DNA of 64,000 nt from Dictyobacter vulcani (GTDB taxonomy: Bacteria > Chloroflexota > Ktedonobacteria > Ktedonobacterales > Ktedonobacteraceae), in assembly GCF_008974265.1 (NCBI RefSeq), contig NZ_BKZW01000001.1, forward strand, positions 1,922,001 through 1,986,000, given 5' to 3'. Each line of letters opens with the position of its first letter. The first letter of the stretch is position 1. A model generated the notes under the pieces. The model saw only the letters and a program-made list of their open reading frames with translations, did not search any database and was not told where the DNA came from. The translations under genes were made by a program, and so were the position numbers. This document shows, piece by piece, positions 27,412 to 36,424 of this stretch.

Positions 27412-27457
27412 CTATGGTGTGGTGAGGTGACCATGCGGCCACCCCACCACACCATAG
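27412..27457. terminator. terminator of the GT-C-like gene
   Basis: Perfect 13-bp stem (27412-27424 with 27445-27457), extended by four more pairs after a one-base bulge. It lies 23 bp past the stop of the minus-strand gene that ends at 27480. Confidence 0.7.
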
Positions 27458-27479
27458 ATGGGGACATCACAATAAATGA

Positions 27480-29198
27480 TTAGCGCAGCTGGCGATTGGG
27501 TCGGGAGGTCCAGGAGCGACTGAACCAGGGAGGACGTTTGAGTTTTTGGGGGCGACTATCTTCCTGGGGAGATCGTTGGTTGTTGCTCCCGCCACGCAGC
27601 ATTTGCCAGGTGGAGCGGAAGAAGAGTGCCCAACCCCAGAGCAGACATGGAATACCAATGATGGCCAGACCCTGTCCTTCCCAGACATGGGACCATTGCC
27701 AGAAGTAGTAGCTGATCAGGGCACCGATCATTAATAAGGTAGCAGCCAGTACTTCTCGCCGATTAGAGGCGCTAATAGCAATAATAAAGGGTAATAGCAT
27801 ATACCAGGGCCAGTAGGTTGGTTGTAATAGAATCCATAAAAAGAAGAGCCAGCCGCTACACTGTAGTACGATTTCAAAGCTATCTACTATCCATAAGGTA
27901 ATGAAAAGATAAAGGGACATAATGGCGAGTGCTGCGAGTGACCAGTTGCGGGGCTGAACATAATTGAGCCAGTTTCCAGGCAGGTGCACAGGCATACCCA
28001 TAACCGCAGCATTCAGCGAGTTAATAGTACCGTCTTGCCAGAATACGCCACGCATGCTCAGCAGGATACCAGTAATGCCCCAGCCTTGCCAGTATGGAAT
28101 ATAGGCCAGAACTAACATGAGAGCAGTAATAGCCAGCATCCCAATAATCCAGAGTAGAAACCAGCCGCAGCCCTGCACCCATCCCTGCCGTAACGCAAAA
28201 ATGAATAAGAGCGGCAGTAGAATCATAGTATAGAGACTGATCAAGGCTGCCAGCAAGGCAAAAACCCAGCCAAGCAGCGTAGCATCACGTTGGAAACTCA
28301 GGAATGCTAATAGCATCACAGAAACCAGGAGTATCTCGGGATGCACAAAGGCCACACCAAACAACAAGACCAGGGGATTCCAGGCATAGAGGAGGGTACC
28401 GGAGATACGGTAGAGTGGCTTCTGCACTGAGAGTAGTGACCAGATCAATATGATATTGAATAGATGAGCCAGTAAAGCCAGGACACGCCAGGATAATACG
28501 ATGGCTCCACTATTAGCGTGCGCAAAAAACGCTATCAGAATACTGATATCCATCCAGACCGGTCCGACCGTTCCAACTGTTACTCCCTCCGAAGGTGGCA
28601 AGCGATTAATCAGAACCTGGATTGGATCATGTGCCAGTACAGTCGCGTGCGATAGATAAGGATTGAGATGATAGGTCGCGACAGTTCTTCCATACAGTCC
28701 AGATTGCAACATGCTCCTGGCCATTTCATCTAAATGGATGGGCGCAAGGACCATGGTTACGCCCATCAGCATGCTCAAGATCAGTATTGTCCAGAAAATG
28801 GGGCGCAGGTATATGCCCGCACGCACCACAATCAGGCGACCTGCACGATTACCCGTGCGAACAGCTAACCAGAGAAAAAACAGTGCCAGCCCTAGCAGTA
28901 ATAATAAAGGATAAAGATGACCATAGAATGGCGCCGGCCAGTTAAATGTCGAGAGATAGGAAAACCAATCCAGACGCGAATAAACGATGGACCTCATAGG
29001 GAGCAGCGCTTCCCAGGATTGGCGCAACGGGTCAAGCGGTGTACGACCAGCTAGCCAGGGATAGAGTGCCAGATAACAACTCTCCAGTCCTATTGCTATT
29101 ATAATGAGCAAAAAAAGGGTGGAGAGTCTCACCCTTAGCTGTTTGCGTACCGCCTCACTGCGGCCGGGATAGATTGCTTGTGTATCAATAGCAGACAT
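27480..29198 (-). CDS. polytopic membrane protein, GT-C glycosyltransferase-like
   Basis: A 572-residue protein with about 12 hydrophobic helices and a basic, disordered C-terminus (residues 535-572). After the second helix group there is an extracytoplasmic loop with DEMARSML and YHLNPYLSHATVLAHDP; the NPY motif followed by hydrophilic residues is common in bacterial GT-C mannosyl/glycosyltransferases, and WNPLVL occurs midway as in the MptB/DUF2029 group. The probable role is transfer of a sugar from a lipid carrier outside the membrane. Substrate and acceptor are unknown. It is not in an operon. Confidence 0.6.
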   Translation of the reverse strand: MSAIDTQAIYPGRSEAVRKQLRVRLSTLFLLIIIAIGLESCYLALYPWLAGRTPLDPLRQSWEALLPMRSIVYSRLDWFSYLSTFNWPAPFYGHLYPLLLLLGLALFFLWLAVRTGNRAGRLIVVRAGIYLRPIFWTILILSMLMGVTMVLAPIHLDEMARSMLQSGLYGRTVATYHLNPYLSHATVLAHDPIQVLINRLPPSEGVTVGTVGPVWMDISILIAFFAHANSGAIVLSWRVLALLAHLFNIILIWSLLSVQKPLYRISGTLLYAWNPLVLLFGVAFVHPEILLVSVMLLAFLSFQRDATLLGWVFALLAALISLYTMILLPLLFIFALRQGWVQGCGWFLLWIIGMLAITALMLVLAYIPYWQGWGITGILLSMRGVFWQDGTINSLNAAVMGMPVHLPGNWLNYVQPRNWSLAALAIMSLYLFITLWIVDSFEIVLQCSGWLFFLWILLQPTYWPWYMLLPFIIAISASNRREVLAATLLMIGALISYYFWQWSHVWEGQGLAIIGIPCLLWGWALFFRSTWQMLRGGSNNQRSPQEDSRPQKLKRPPWFSRSWTSRPNRQLR

Positions 29199-29637
29199 AG
29201 AGGCTGCTCCTTATTAATAGATAGAATGGATTGGTTATGCTTTTTGTTTTCTCATTGAATGCCATATGTAATGTATTTTTGGGGATGCGACCTTCTGGCA
29301 CCGATGCCGGAGCCAGCGCTTCTGCGCGGAGAATATACTAGCATTAGTATGAGCTATTGGACATAACCTGTCAATAAAGCAAACGTATAACAGTACGGTA
29401 TTTCAAAAATTTCTGTCACTGCTAGTGTTTGATATCCATGTGCTCTAGCGTTTCACTCCATAAGTTTTCGCCCCTGCGGTGCGAAAGAGGATTTTATTAT
29501 GTGGTGGAATTTTCTAAAAAAGTTGCACATGACGTTATTTCGGAAGGGAAGAGAAAAAATTTCCATTTTTCCAACTTTGTAGGGCATAGAGAGAATAGGA
29601 AGATAGAGAAGTAAACATCTGTTTCACCTCAACTCTA
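29199..29637. other. intergenic region, no gene seen
   Basis: A 440-bp A/T-rich interval between divergent genes. Short frames exist but none has a ribosome-binding site with protein-like composition. GCGCTTCTGCGC near 29318-29330 is a minor hairpin. Confidence 0.5.
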
Positions 29638-29666
29638 TTGTCAGACATGGAGAACAGTGTTATAAT
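29638..29666 (+). promoter_or_regulatory. promoter of rpsF-ssb-rpsR
   Basis: TTGTCA (29638-29643), 17-base spacer and a perfect TATAAT (29661-29666), with TG one base upstream of the -10 (TGTTATAAT). This is the best promoter in the window. Confidence 0.85.
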
Positions 29667-29927
29667 GCGTGGCATTGATGGCTTCCGCAGGCCCATGAGT
29701 AGAGAGAATTATCCATATAATGAACTTGCTCGTTCAGCCTGTCAGCGAAAGAGAAGACATCTTTGTTGCCCACGATTATCGGGGGGCGATTTTTTTACGA
29801 GGCCGCGCATAGAAACACTAGATACAAAGCGGCATCTAAGTTTAGCATCAACAATGGGTTGATGCTCCACCTGCTCTGGCAGTATTTTATCTGACCAGTA
29901 GCACACCCACAGGAAGGAGGTGGCTTC
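29667..29927 (+). promoter_or_regulatory. long 5' leader of rpsF, possible S6:S18 regulatory RNA
   Basis: About 255 nt separate the expected start site from the rpsF GTG. GCCGC and GCGGC (near 29802-29831) can pair, and AGCATCAAC/GTTGATGCT forms a 9-bp hairpin at 29844-29866. An S6:S18-binding leader is known before rpsF in many bacteria; identity here is inferred from position. Confidence 0.4.
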
Positions 29928-30434
29928 GTGAGTCGAGATTACGAACTTGGCGTAATTTTCAGTCCTGAAGCCAGCGAAGAGCAGACACGTTCCATTACAG
30001 AACGTATCGAGCAGATCGTCGCTACTCATAGCGGTCAAATTGTAAAGGTCAATCAGTGGGGTCGCCGTCGTCTGGCATACCCTATCGATCGTCACCGCGA
30101 TGGATTCTATGTTTTCTTTGACATGGTTCTGACTCCTGAGACCGTGATCGAAATCGAACGTACTCTGAAAGTCTCGGAGATTGTTCTCCGCGAGATGGTC
30201 CGCAAACGCGATCCAAAGGCTGTTCAAAGAGAGCGTGAAGAGCGCGAGGCCCGCGCCGCCGCTGCCGCTGCTGCTCCAGAAGCCAGTGAAGAGGCTCCAG
30301 AAGCCCCTACAGCTGAAGCTGAAGTTGCAGAAGAGGCTCCCGCAGCAGAGGAAACTCCTGCTGTAACGACTGCCGAGGAGACCGCTGCCGCCGATACAAG
30401 CGCAGAGAATAACGAAGAGCAGATCGAAGCTTAG
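29928..30434 (+). CDS. rpsF: 30S ribosomal protein S6 with acidic tail
   Basis: A 168-residue S6. The first 100 residues are the normal protein (YELGVIFSPEASEEQTRSIT, WGRRRLAYPIDRHRDGFY). The last 65 residues are an added Ala/Glu/Pro-rich acidic tail with repeated EEAPEAP-like units. Start is GTG, preceded by AAGGAGGTGG. S6 pairs with S18 in the platform of the small subunit, and rpsR is two genes downstream. Confidence 0.97.
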   Translation: MSRDYELGVIFSPEASEEQTRSITERIEQIVATHSGQIVKVNQWGRRRLAYPIDRHRDGFYVFFDMVLTPETVIEIERTLKVSEIVLREMVRKRDPKAVQREREEREARAAAAAAAPEASEEAPEAPTAEAEVAEEAPAAEETPAVTTAEETAAADTSAENNEEQIEA

Positions 30435-30537
30435 TTACGCTCAGCGTGCTAAGCGCAATGATGAGACGTTTGGGTGCCTTCATCTGTCTCCATACACCGA
30501 GTTGGGGTGGTATAACACGTCGAAAGGACTTTGAGTC

Positions 30538-30936
30538 ATGAACAAGATCATTCTTATTGGTAATCTGGGACGCGAGCCTGAAATGAGCTACACAGCCAAC
30601 GGTGTAGCTGTGACAAAATTCACGCTAGCCGTTACTCGTCGCTTTGGCAAATCTGCCAGTGGTGAACGTGAGACGGATTGGTTTAACATCGTTGCCTGGA
30701 ACCAGCTGGCAGAGACGTGTAATAACTACCTGAAAAAGGGCCAGAAAGTCTATGTTGAAGGACGTCTGGAGCAGCGCAAATATACCGATAAAGACGGTAA
30801 TCCCCGCACTGCAATCGATGTAGTCATCAACGACATGGAAATGCTTACGCCGAAGAATCAGCAGCCTGGCGGCTCTGGCTCCGATAGCTATAGCAACCCC
30901 GACGACCTTGGAGAATTGGATGATCACCCCTTCTAG
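30538..30936 (+). CDS. ssb: single-stranded DNA-binding protein
   Basis: A 132-residue SSB with one OB fold: [50 protein letters not shown] and [20 protein letters not shown]. The C-terminal acidic tip [10 protein letters not shown], close to the standard DDDIPF, is the docking site for repair proteins such as RecJ and PriA, both encoded in this window. Lies between rpsF and rpsR as in most bacteria. Confidence 0.97.
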   Translation: MNKIILIGNLGREPEMSYTANGVAVTKFTLAVTRRFGKSASGERETDWFNIVAWNQLAETCNNYLKKGQKVYVEGRLEQRKYTDKDGNPRTAIDVVINDMEMLTPKNQQPGGSGSDSYSNPDDLGELDDHPF

Positions 30937-30953
30937 ATGAAGGAGAAAGACTG

Positions 30954-31232
30954 ATGCAGAGACCATCAGGTCCACGTCGTGAGCGACGCGAGCGTGGCGA
31001 GCGCTCATCTCGCCGCAAAATTTGTCAATTTTGCCACGACCACGTACGAGAAATCGACTACAAAGATGCAAGCCGCTTCATGAAGCGATACATTTCCGAT
31101 CGCGGAAAGATCGAGCCCCGCCGTAAGACGGGCACCTGCGCCAAGCATCAGCGTGGGTTGAGCACTGCAATCAAGCAGGCCCGCTTTATGGCCCTGCTCC
31201 CCTACACTGCAGAACATATGCGTGGGATGTAA
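30954..31232 (+). CDS. rpsR: 30S ribosomal protein S18
   Basis: A 92-residue basic S18. It has an Arg-rich N-terminus, then [20 protein letters not shown] and the conserved [33 protein letters not shown]. The CxxC in the N-terminal part with a later Cys-x2-His suggests the zinc-binding form of S18. AAGGAG precedes the ATG and the gene follows ssb by 17 bp. Confidence 0.97.
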   Translation: MQRPSGPRRERRERGERSSRRKICQFCHDHVREIDYKDASRFMKRYISDRGKIEPRRKTGTCAKHQRGLSTAIKQARFMALLPYTAEHMRGM

Positions 31233-31548
31233 TAACTATTGTTACTTCCTCGCTTGTAGCTGACAGTGGATCTGGAGGAGAAAGTCACAAGCTTTCCCTC
31301 CAGGTGCACCAGGGTCCAAACCTACTCGACATGGTATAGCACGGAATGTCAGTTGCCAGTCTAACTGGCGCTACTGATCTACAGAGATACATGAGATCCT
31401 TCAACTCCGACTATCTTGAGCGGAGCCAGAAACCTCCACTCCGGCCAATCAAAGGGTAGCGGTCGGAACAAGGCGAACTGTATCGACCGTGCCAGGGAGA
31501 TGGTTTCCCGGATGGCACAAGCCTGGGGTATCCACGTTGGAGGTTTTG
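31233..31548 (+). other. intergenic region between rpsR and the PpiC gene
   Basis: Holds a hairpin at 31272-31303 (12 pairs with one bulge, CTGGAGG...CCTCCAG outer stem), which may end the rpsF operon although no T-tract follows, and a second imperfect stem GTGCC/GGCAC near 31486-31518. No gene is seen. Confidence 0.4.
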
Positions 31549-33043
31549 ATGAACAATCAAACGGCGCGTCGGACTGAGAAGCAGCAGCCAGCGCGTTCTG
31601 CCCAAACCAAAAATTATACCAGACAAACGGCGCACGTCGAGGCTCGTCGTGACGGCCAACCTCTTATTTTTGGCTGGGGAGGCCACCTCACAAGGACACA
31701 GAAGACCCAACTACAACGTTTAGGGATCTGGTCTTTTATTGGCCTCATCATCCTACTGGTCATAGCAGTATTTGTTGGTTACTGGATCAACCTTAATGTC
31801 ATTATTCCTAATCAACCAATTGCCTCGGTCGATGGAAAATCTATCCCCCAATCTGATTATCATAAACTGGTAGCCCTGCAGGGTCAAATATCCGAAAATC
31901 AGATCAAAGGAAAAAATGGTCTGCGTGCACAGGCTGATACAGCCCATACACAATCGACCAATCAGCAGAAAACCGTCGATGACGCAAAAAAAAACGGTCG
32001 ATAATTTAACCAAACAAATTAAAGCCTTGCCTGCCAATTCCAGTCAGCTCCCTGATCTCCAGAAGCAACTGGATGCAGCTAAGACCAAGCAGACCAATGC
32101 CGAGAAACAAAAACTGACCGACGACACACAGTATAATAACCTCAACCAGCAAGAAAGTTTGCAGGAAACACTCTTCACGCAATCCCAGATTGGAACCACC
32201 AGCGCCCAATGGTTGCAGGAAGATCTGGTTATCAACAAATGGCTAAGCTCACAAAGCACCGCTCTTCAGAATCAGATTAATCCCACAAGCAGTGCTGTGA
32301 CGAAAGCGTTGAATGACCTGAAAGCCAACTTGCCAAAGGGAAAATCCTACGACAAATTCCTGAGTGACTCAAATGTGAGTGACGGGGATATGCAGACGAT
32401 GATGACCCTGAAATTGCGCCGCGATAACACCCAGAATTATCTGGCTTCGCAGATCACTTCACCAGCTCGTCAGGTCAATGCACGCGCCATCACTGTTGCA
32501 ACTGAAAATGATGGCAATGCTATTCTGAAGCAGTTGAAAGCGGGAGGCGACTTCCACAAAATTGCGACCCAGAAAACATTGGACACCAATACCAAGACCA
32601 AAGGTGGCGAGCTTGGCTGGCTGGCAGATGGCCAGTATATGCTGGATTATGGCTCCAATATCGGCGCAACCGTCGATAACTGGTTAATGAATCCAGCCCG
32701 ACAAAACAATGAGTTCAGCCCGGTCTTGAAAGAGAACGGCACTTTCCATGTGCTACAATTTGAAGGTGCAGATTCTAGCCGTGCGATCAGCGCTGACGAA
32801 CTCAAGAAATTGAAAGATAATGCGCTGAAACATTGGATTGAGAATCAGAAAGTCAAAGGCGTAAAGTTTGGTGATCCCGACTCTACCAAACTGTTCGATG
32901 CCTCGATCATGCCCAGCTGGATCCCAGCTTCACCGCCTAACCAGCAAACCCCAGGCGCGCCTGGTGGTGTTCCCGGAGGAGTACCTGGTGGTGTTCCCGG
33001 AGGAGCACCTGGTGGTGCTCCCAGCAGTGGCGTACCCGGCTAA
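31549..33043 (+). CDS. PpiC/SurA-type peptidyl-prolyl isomerase, frame broken at an A9 tract
   Basis: Two frames encode one membrane-anchored foldase. The first starts at ATG 31549 (GGAGG five bases upstream), has a cytoplasmic basic tail and a membrane helix (IWSFIGLIILLVIAVFVGYW), then SVDGKSIPQSDYHKLV typical of SurA N-domains. It stops just after a run of nine A (31986-31994). With eight A the frame continues as DDAKKTVDNLTKQIKALP through a coiled coil into a parvulin-like domain (FHKIATQ, KGGELGWLADGQY, FSPVLKENGTFHVLQFEG) and a C-terminal GVPGGVPGGAPGG repeat encoded by about 21-bp tandem units. Restored length is 497 residues. The error, if real, could be bypassed by transcriptional slippage on A9. 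Confidence 0.75.
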
Positions 33044-33045
33044 GC

Positions 33046-33181
33046 CGTAAGTATGTATATGTAGGAACGTTTCCTCAAGACGAACGACCGGCAGAGTTGG
33101 GCTCGTAACAACTCTGCCCCAGTCATGTAGCGCGACGCAGCAGTATAATGTATTGAGGAACGTTCCTACATACGTTTTACG
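33046..33181. repeat. 136-bp imperfect palindrome between the PpiC gene and hemW
   Basis: Arms 33058-33078 and 33153-33172 match over 20 positions with one extra T, and CGTAA/TTACG continue the pairing to 33046 and 33181. Each arm contains AGGAACGTTCCT or its one-base variant. Between them is a perfect 10-bp hairpin (33090-33099 with 33109-33118) that may end the PpiC transcript, and a TATAAT at 33144-33149 suitable as -10 for hemW. Confidence 0.6.
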
Positions 33182-33209
33182 CAATCTATTAAGGGATAAT
33201 ACAGCATTC

Positions 33210-34448
33210 ATGACAGCTATTGTCAAAGACACACAAACACACAATCAACTACCACAATCACTATTACAAGCGACTGAACCAATCCAGGATCTCCTGGAGA
33301 CAGCCTCTCTTTATCTCCATATACCGTTTTGTCATACACGTTGCCATTATTGCGATTTTAATACCTTTGCTGGCCTGCTACCATTGCGTGAACCCTATGT
33401 CCGTGCCCTGTTGCATGAAATAGAGATGGCTGGCACAATGGCCCGCCATGAAGACGGACGCCTGCGTCGCTCACGTACACTGTTTCTGGGTGGGGGAACG
33501 CCAAGTTTGCTGAGCGTCGATCAAATTACACGGATACTCAACGCCTGTTTCCAATCTTTCGCGCTTGATGCGGACGCCGAAATCACGATGGAGGCCAATC
33601 CAGGCACATTGAATCAAGAACAGCTGATTGGCATCCGCAAGGCTGGTATTAATCGTTTGAGCATGGGAGCCCAGAGCTTCGATGCCGAACTCTTGAAAAC
33701 ACTGGGACGCATCCATAGTCCTCAGGAAATCGTGCAAGCGGTCGATTTTGCCCGCGTCGCTGGCTTCACATCTATCAATATAGATTTTATGTTTGGTCTG
33801 CCCGGCCAGACGATGCAACACTGGCAAGAAACATTGAAGCGCGCCCTGGAACTGCGTCCGGAACATCTCTCGTTGTATTCGCTCATTGTCGAAGAAGGTA
33901 CACCCTTCCAGGATTGGGTCAATGATGGCAGTATTACGCCCGGTGATGAGGACCTGTGCGCCGATATGTATGAGTATGCCGACGAGTTGCTGCGCCAGGC
34001 CGGTTATATCAACTATGAGATCTCCAACTGGGCCCTACCCGGCCACCATAGCCGCCATAATCTGACCTACTGGCAGAATCTTCCCTATATTGGCATGGGC
34101 ACAGGAGCCGCCTCAAGCTTTGCTGGACGTCGCTTCTCTAATGAGCGCGAGCCGCTAGACTATATTAAGCTCGTCAAAGCAAATCAGCTCCCAACCGTTG
34201 AGAGTGAAGATGTGGAACAGGCACAGGCAATGTCCGAGACCGCCTTTCTTGGTCTGCGCACTGCCATGGGCATCCATTTACCAACGTTTGCAGCCCGGTT
34301 TGGCCAACCATTTTCGCAATTCGCAGGCAATCGTCTACAGGATGTAGAAAAAGCTGGCTTATTAGAGTATGAGGACGACTGGCTCCGCTTAAGCACACGC
34401 GGCCGTCTCCTTGGCAACGAGGTCTTTTTACGCCTGCTGCCCGATTAA
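33210..34448 (+). CDS. hemW: radical SAM heme chaperone HemW
   Basis: A 412-residue HemW (formerly annotated as oxygen-independent coproporphyrinogen oxidase-like). The radical SAM cluster motif is HIPFCHTRCHYCDF with Cys at about 41, 45 and 48; the Cys-x3-Cys-x2-Cys pattern lacks the fourth Cys (CxxxCxxCxC) of HemN, fitting HemW. Further family segments: FLGGGTPSLL, MEANPGTLNQEQL, GINRLSMGAQSF, FGLPGQT and HNLTYWQNLPYIGMGTGA. The ATG at 33210 is chosen; an in-frame TTG at 33153 lies immediately downstream of a TATAAT and is improbable. Followed by recJ after 27 bp. Confidence 0.93.
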   Translation: MTAIVKDTQTHNQLPQSLLQATEPIQDLLETASLYLHIPFCHTRCHYCDFNTFAGLLPLREPYVRALLHEIEMAGTMARHEDGRLRRSRTLFLGGGTPSLLSVDQITRILNACFQSFALDADAEITMEANPGTLNQEQLIGIRKAGINRLSMGAQSFDAELLKTLGRIHSPQEIVQAVDFARVAGFTSINIDFMFGLPGQTMQHWQETLKRALELRPEHLSLYSLIVEEGTPFQDWVNDGSITPGDEDLCADMYEYADELLRQAGYINYEISNWALPGHHSRHNLTYWQNLPYIGMGTGAASSFAGRRFSNEREPLDYIKLVKANQLPTVESEDVEQAQAMSETAFLGLRTAMGIHLPTFAARFGQPFSQFAGNRLQDVEKAGLLEYEDDWLRLSTRGRLLGNEVFLRLLPD

Positions 34449-34475
34449 GCCAGATCAAGCAAGAGGAATAGATAC

Positions 34476-36335
34476 TTGGAATCATCATCTCACCTATCGG
34501 ATATCTGGGAAGTACATCCCGCGCTGAGCAAAGAGCTGTTTCTTAGCGCAAAAACAGCGGGTATTGATCCTATTCAAGCCCAATTGCTCCATAATCGTGG
34601 CGTCAAAACCGTGGAAGAGATGAAAACATTCATCCGCGCCGCATATGAGGATATACAGGATCCCCTTAAACTGATTGATATGCCGCGGGCCGTCGAACGT
34701 ATTCAACAAGCACTCACCAATCAAGAACATATAACTGTCTACGGGGATTACGATGCAGATGGTGTCACGTCATCTGCATTGCTTTATCGCGTCCTGCGCA
34801 AACTCAAACAGGCCGATACCATCCTCGACCATCATATTCCACATCGCCTCAGGGATGGGTGTGGCTTGAATCTGGCCGCGCTGGACATGCTCAAGGCACG
34901 TGGTACCAGTTTGATCATTACAACCGACTGTGCCAGTTCTGACGTGGCGCAGGTGGCATATGCGAAAACATTAGGGATGGATGTCATCATCACTGACCAT
35001 CACCATCCACCAGTGGAACTACCGCAGGCATACGCCATGGTCAATCCCTGGCGTCCAGACTGTACCTATGGCGGCCATTATCTTTGTGGAGCCGGTATAG
35101 CTTTTAAGCTGGCACAGGCCCTCTATCGCGCTTACAATCTTCCACAGGAGGAAGAACTGGAGCTCCTGGATCTGGTAGCGATTGGGACGGTTGCAGACAT
35201 TGCTCCTTTGCTTGGAGAGAATCATACCTATGTGCGTCTGGGTTTGGAACGCTTGAATGCCACCAATAAACCTGGCCTCAAAGCCTTGATTCGCAATGCC
35301 AATCTTCAATCCAGCAAAATTCGTGAGCGCGACATCGCCTTTGGCATCGCGCCCTGTATCAATGCCGCTGGCCGAATGAAAGAAGCCAGTATCGCCTTTG
35401 CATTGATGGTGACAGATGATGTACAAGAAGCCGATAAGATCGCCGAGGAACTGCGCTGGCTTAACACACAACGCCAGCAAGAGACTGAAGCGTTGATGCG
35501 CAATGTACGTGATCAGGCAGCACTCCACCCTGAACATGCGGTGGTTCTGGTCAACGGTAAAAACTGGCATGAAGGCATCATTGGACTGGTAGCGGGTAAA
35601 CTGGCCGAGGAACTGAGTAAGCCTGTCCTGGTCCTGAGTAATGATCCAGCTACCCAACTCAGTCGTGGATCAGCCCGTAGCCAGAAAGGCTTTAATATTA
35701 TTGAAGCCCTGAGCGCCTTTGGCCCGCAGTTGGAGCGCTACGGTGGTCATGCCCAGGCCGCCGGCTTTACCATTCGCAGCGAACGCATCGAAGGGCTACG
35801 CGCCCATGTATTGCTCTGGCAAGAGCATGGCGGTCCTGCCGCGCCAGCTTTAATCGAAGGCACGAATCTACCCGATACGACCGGCATTGTCACCGAACAG
35901 GAAGCCAGCGAGACGGCCCCGACATTGATGCCAAAAATGGTTGATCTCACCTTCACCAAAGCCGAATTACTCAACTACGAAACATATAAAAAGATCCGCA
36001 TACTCGGACCATTTGGAGCTGGCAATCCCGATCCCGTCTTCCAGATGCAACGCGTGAGTTTACTGGAAGCGCGCGCCAGTGGTCCTAATCGCCAAAATTT
36101 ACTGCTGCGCCTGGGTATACCAAAAAGTAATGGCGAAAAAATAGCACCACACACATTTGCCAGAAGTGAACAGCTACCGCGAGGAACATATACCCATGGA
36201 GCCTCTGAGCTTCAACGCTTCAAAAACGTGAAGCAGGTGGATATTATTTTCCGCATTGGATCAGCAGAAGATGATGCCCGACCAGAAATCTGGCTTAAAA
36301 TTCTGGCGGTCGAACCCTTATCACAAAACACATAA
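34476..36335 (+). CDS. recJ: single-stranded-DNA-specific exonuclease RecJ
   Basis: A 619-residue DHH-family 5'-3' exonuclease. Metal motifs: ITVYGDYDADGVTSSALL (about residues 86-103), TTDCASSD, VIITDHHHPP (the DHH motif), GAGIAFKLAQ, and in the DHHA1 domain LERYGGHAQAAGF. A C-terminal OB domain includes KIRILGPFGAGNPDPVF. It functions in recombination and mismatch repair; mutL and ssb are in the same window. The start is TTG at 34476 with AGAGG upstream. It is 27 bp downstream of hemW and probably cotranscribed. Confidence 0.95.
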   Translation: MESSSHLSDIWEVHPALSKELFLSAKTAGIDPIQAQLLHNRGVKTVEEMKTFIRAAYEDIQDPLKLIDMPRAVERIQQALTNQEHITVYGDYDADGVTSSALLYRVLRKLKQADTILDHHIPHRLRDGCGLNLAALDMLKARGTSLIITTDCASSDVAQVAYAKTLGMDVIITDHHHPPVELPQAYAMVNPWRPDCTYGGHYLCGAGIAFKLAQALYRAYNLPQEEELELLDLVAIGTVADIAPLLGENHTYVRLGLERLNATNKPGLKALIRNANLQSSKIRERDIAFGIAPCINAAGRMKEASIAFALMVTDDVQEADKIAEELRWLNTQRQQETEALMRNVRDQAALHPEHAVVLVNGKNWHEGIIGLVAGKLAEELSKPVLVLSNDPATQLSRGSARSQKGFNIIEALSAFGPQLERYGGHAQAAGFTIRSERIEGLRAHVLLWQEHGGPAAPALIEGTNLPDTTGIVTEQEASETAPTLMPKMVDLTFTKAELLNYETYKKIRILGPFGAGNPDPVFQMQRVSLLEARASGPNRQNLLLRLGIPKSNGEKIAPHTFARSEQLPRGTYTHGASELQRFKNVKQVDIIFRIGSAEDDARPEIWLKILAVEPLSQNT

Positions 36336-36377
36336 CAATACGGCAGGAGAGCCATTGCTGGCCCTCCTGCCGTATTG
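36336..36377. terminator. bidirectional terminator between recJ and gdh
   Basis: Perfect 14-bp stem (36336-36349 with 36364-36377) starting directly after the recJ stop; convergent gdh ends 48 bp further on. Confidence 0.8.
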
Positions 36378-36424
36378 TTAACAATCACATATATTATTCC
36401 AGATGATGAATAAAGCTGCCTGGT

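Noticed and set aside
34986..35660. A 212-codon minus-strand frame inside recJ
   Set aside because: It is a shadow of the well-supported recJ gene and shows no family features.
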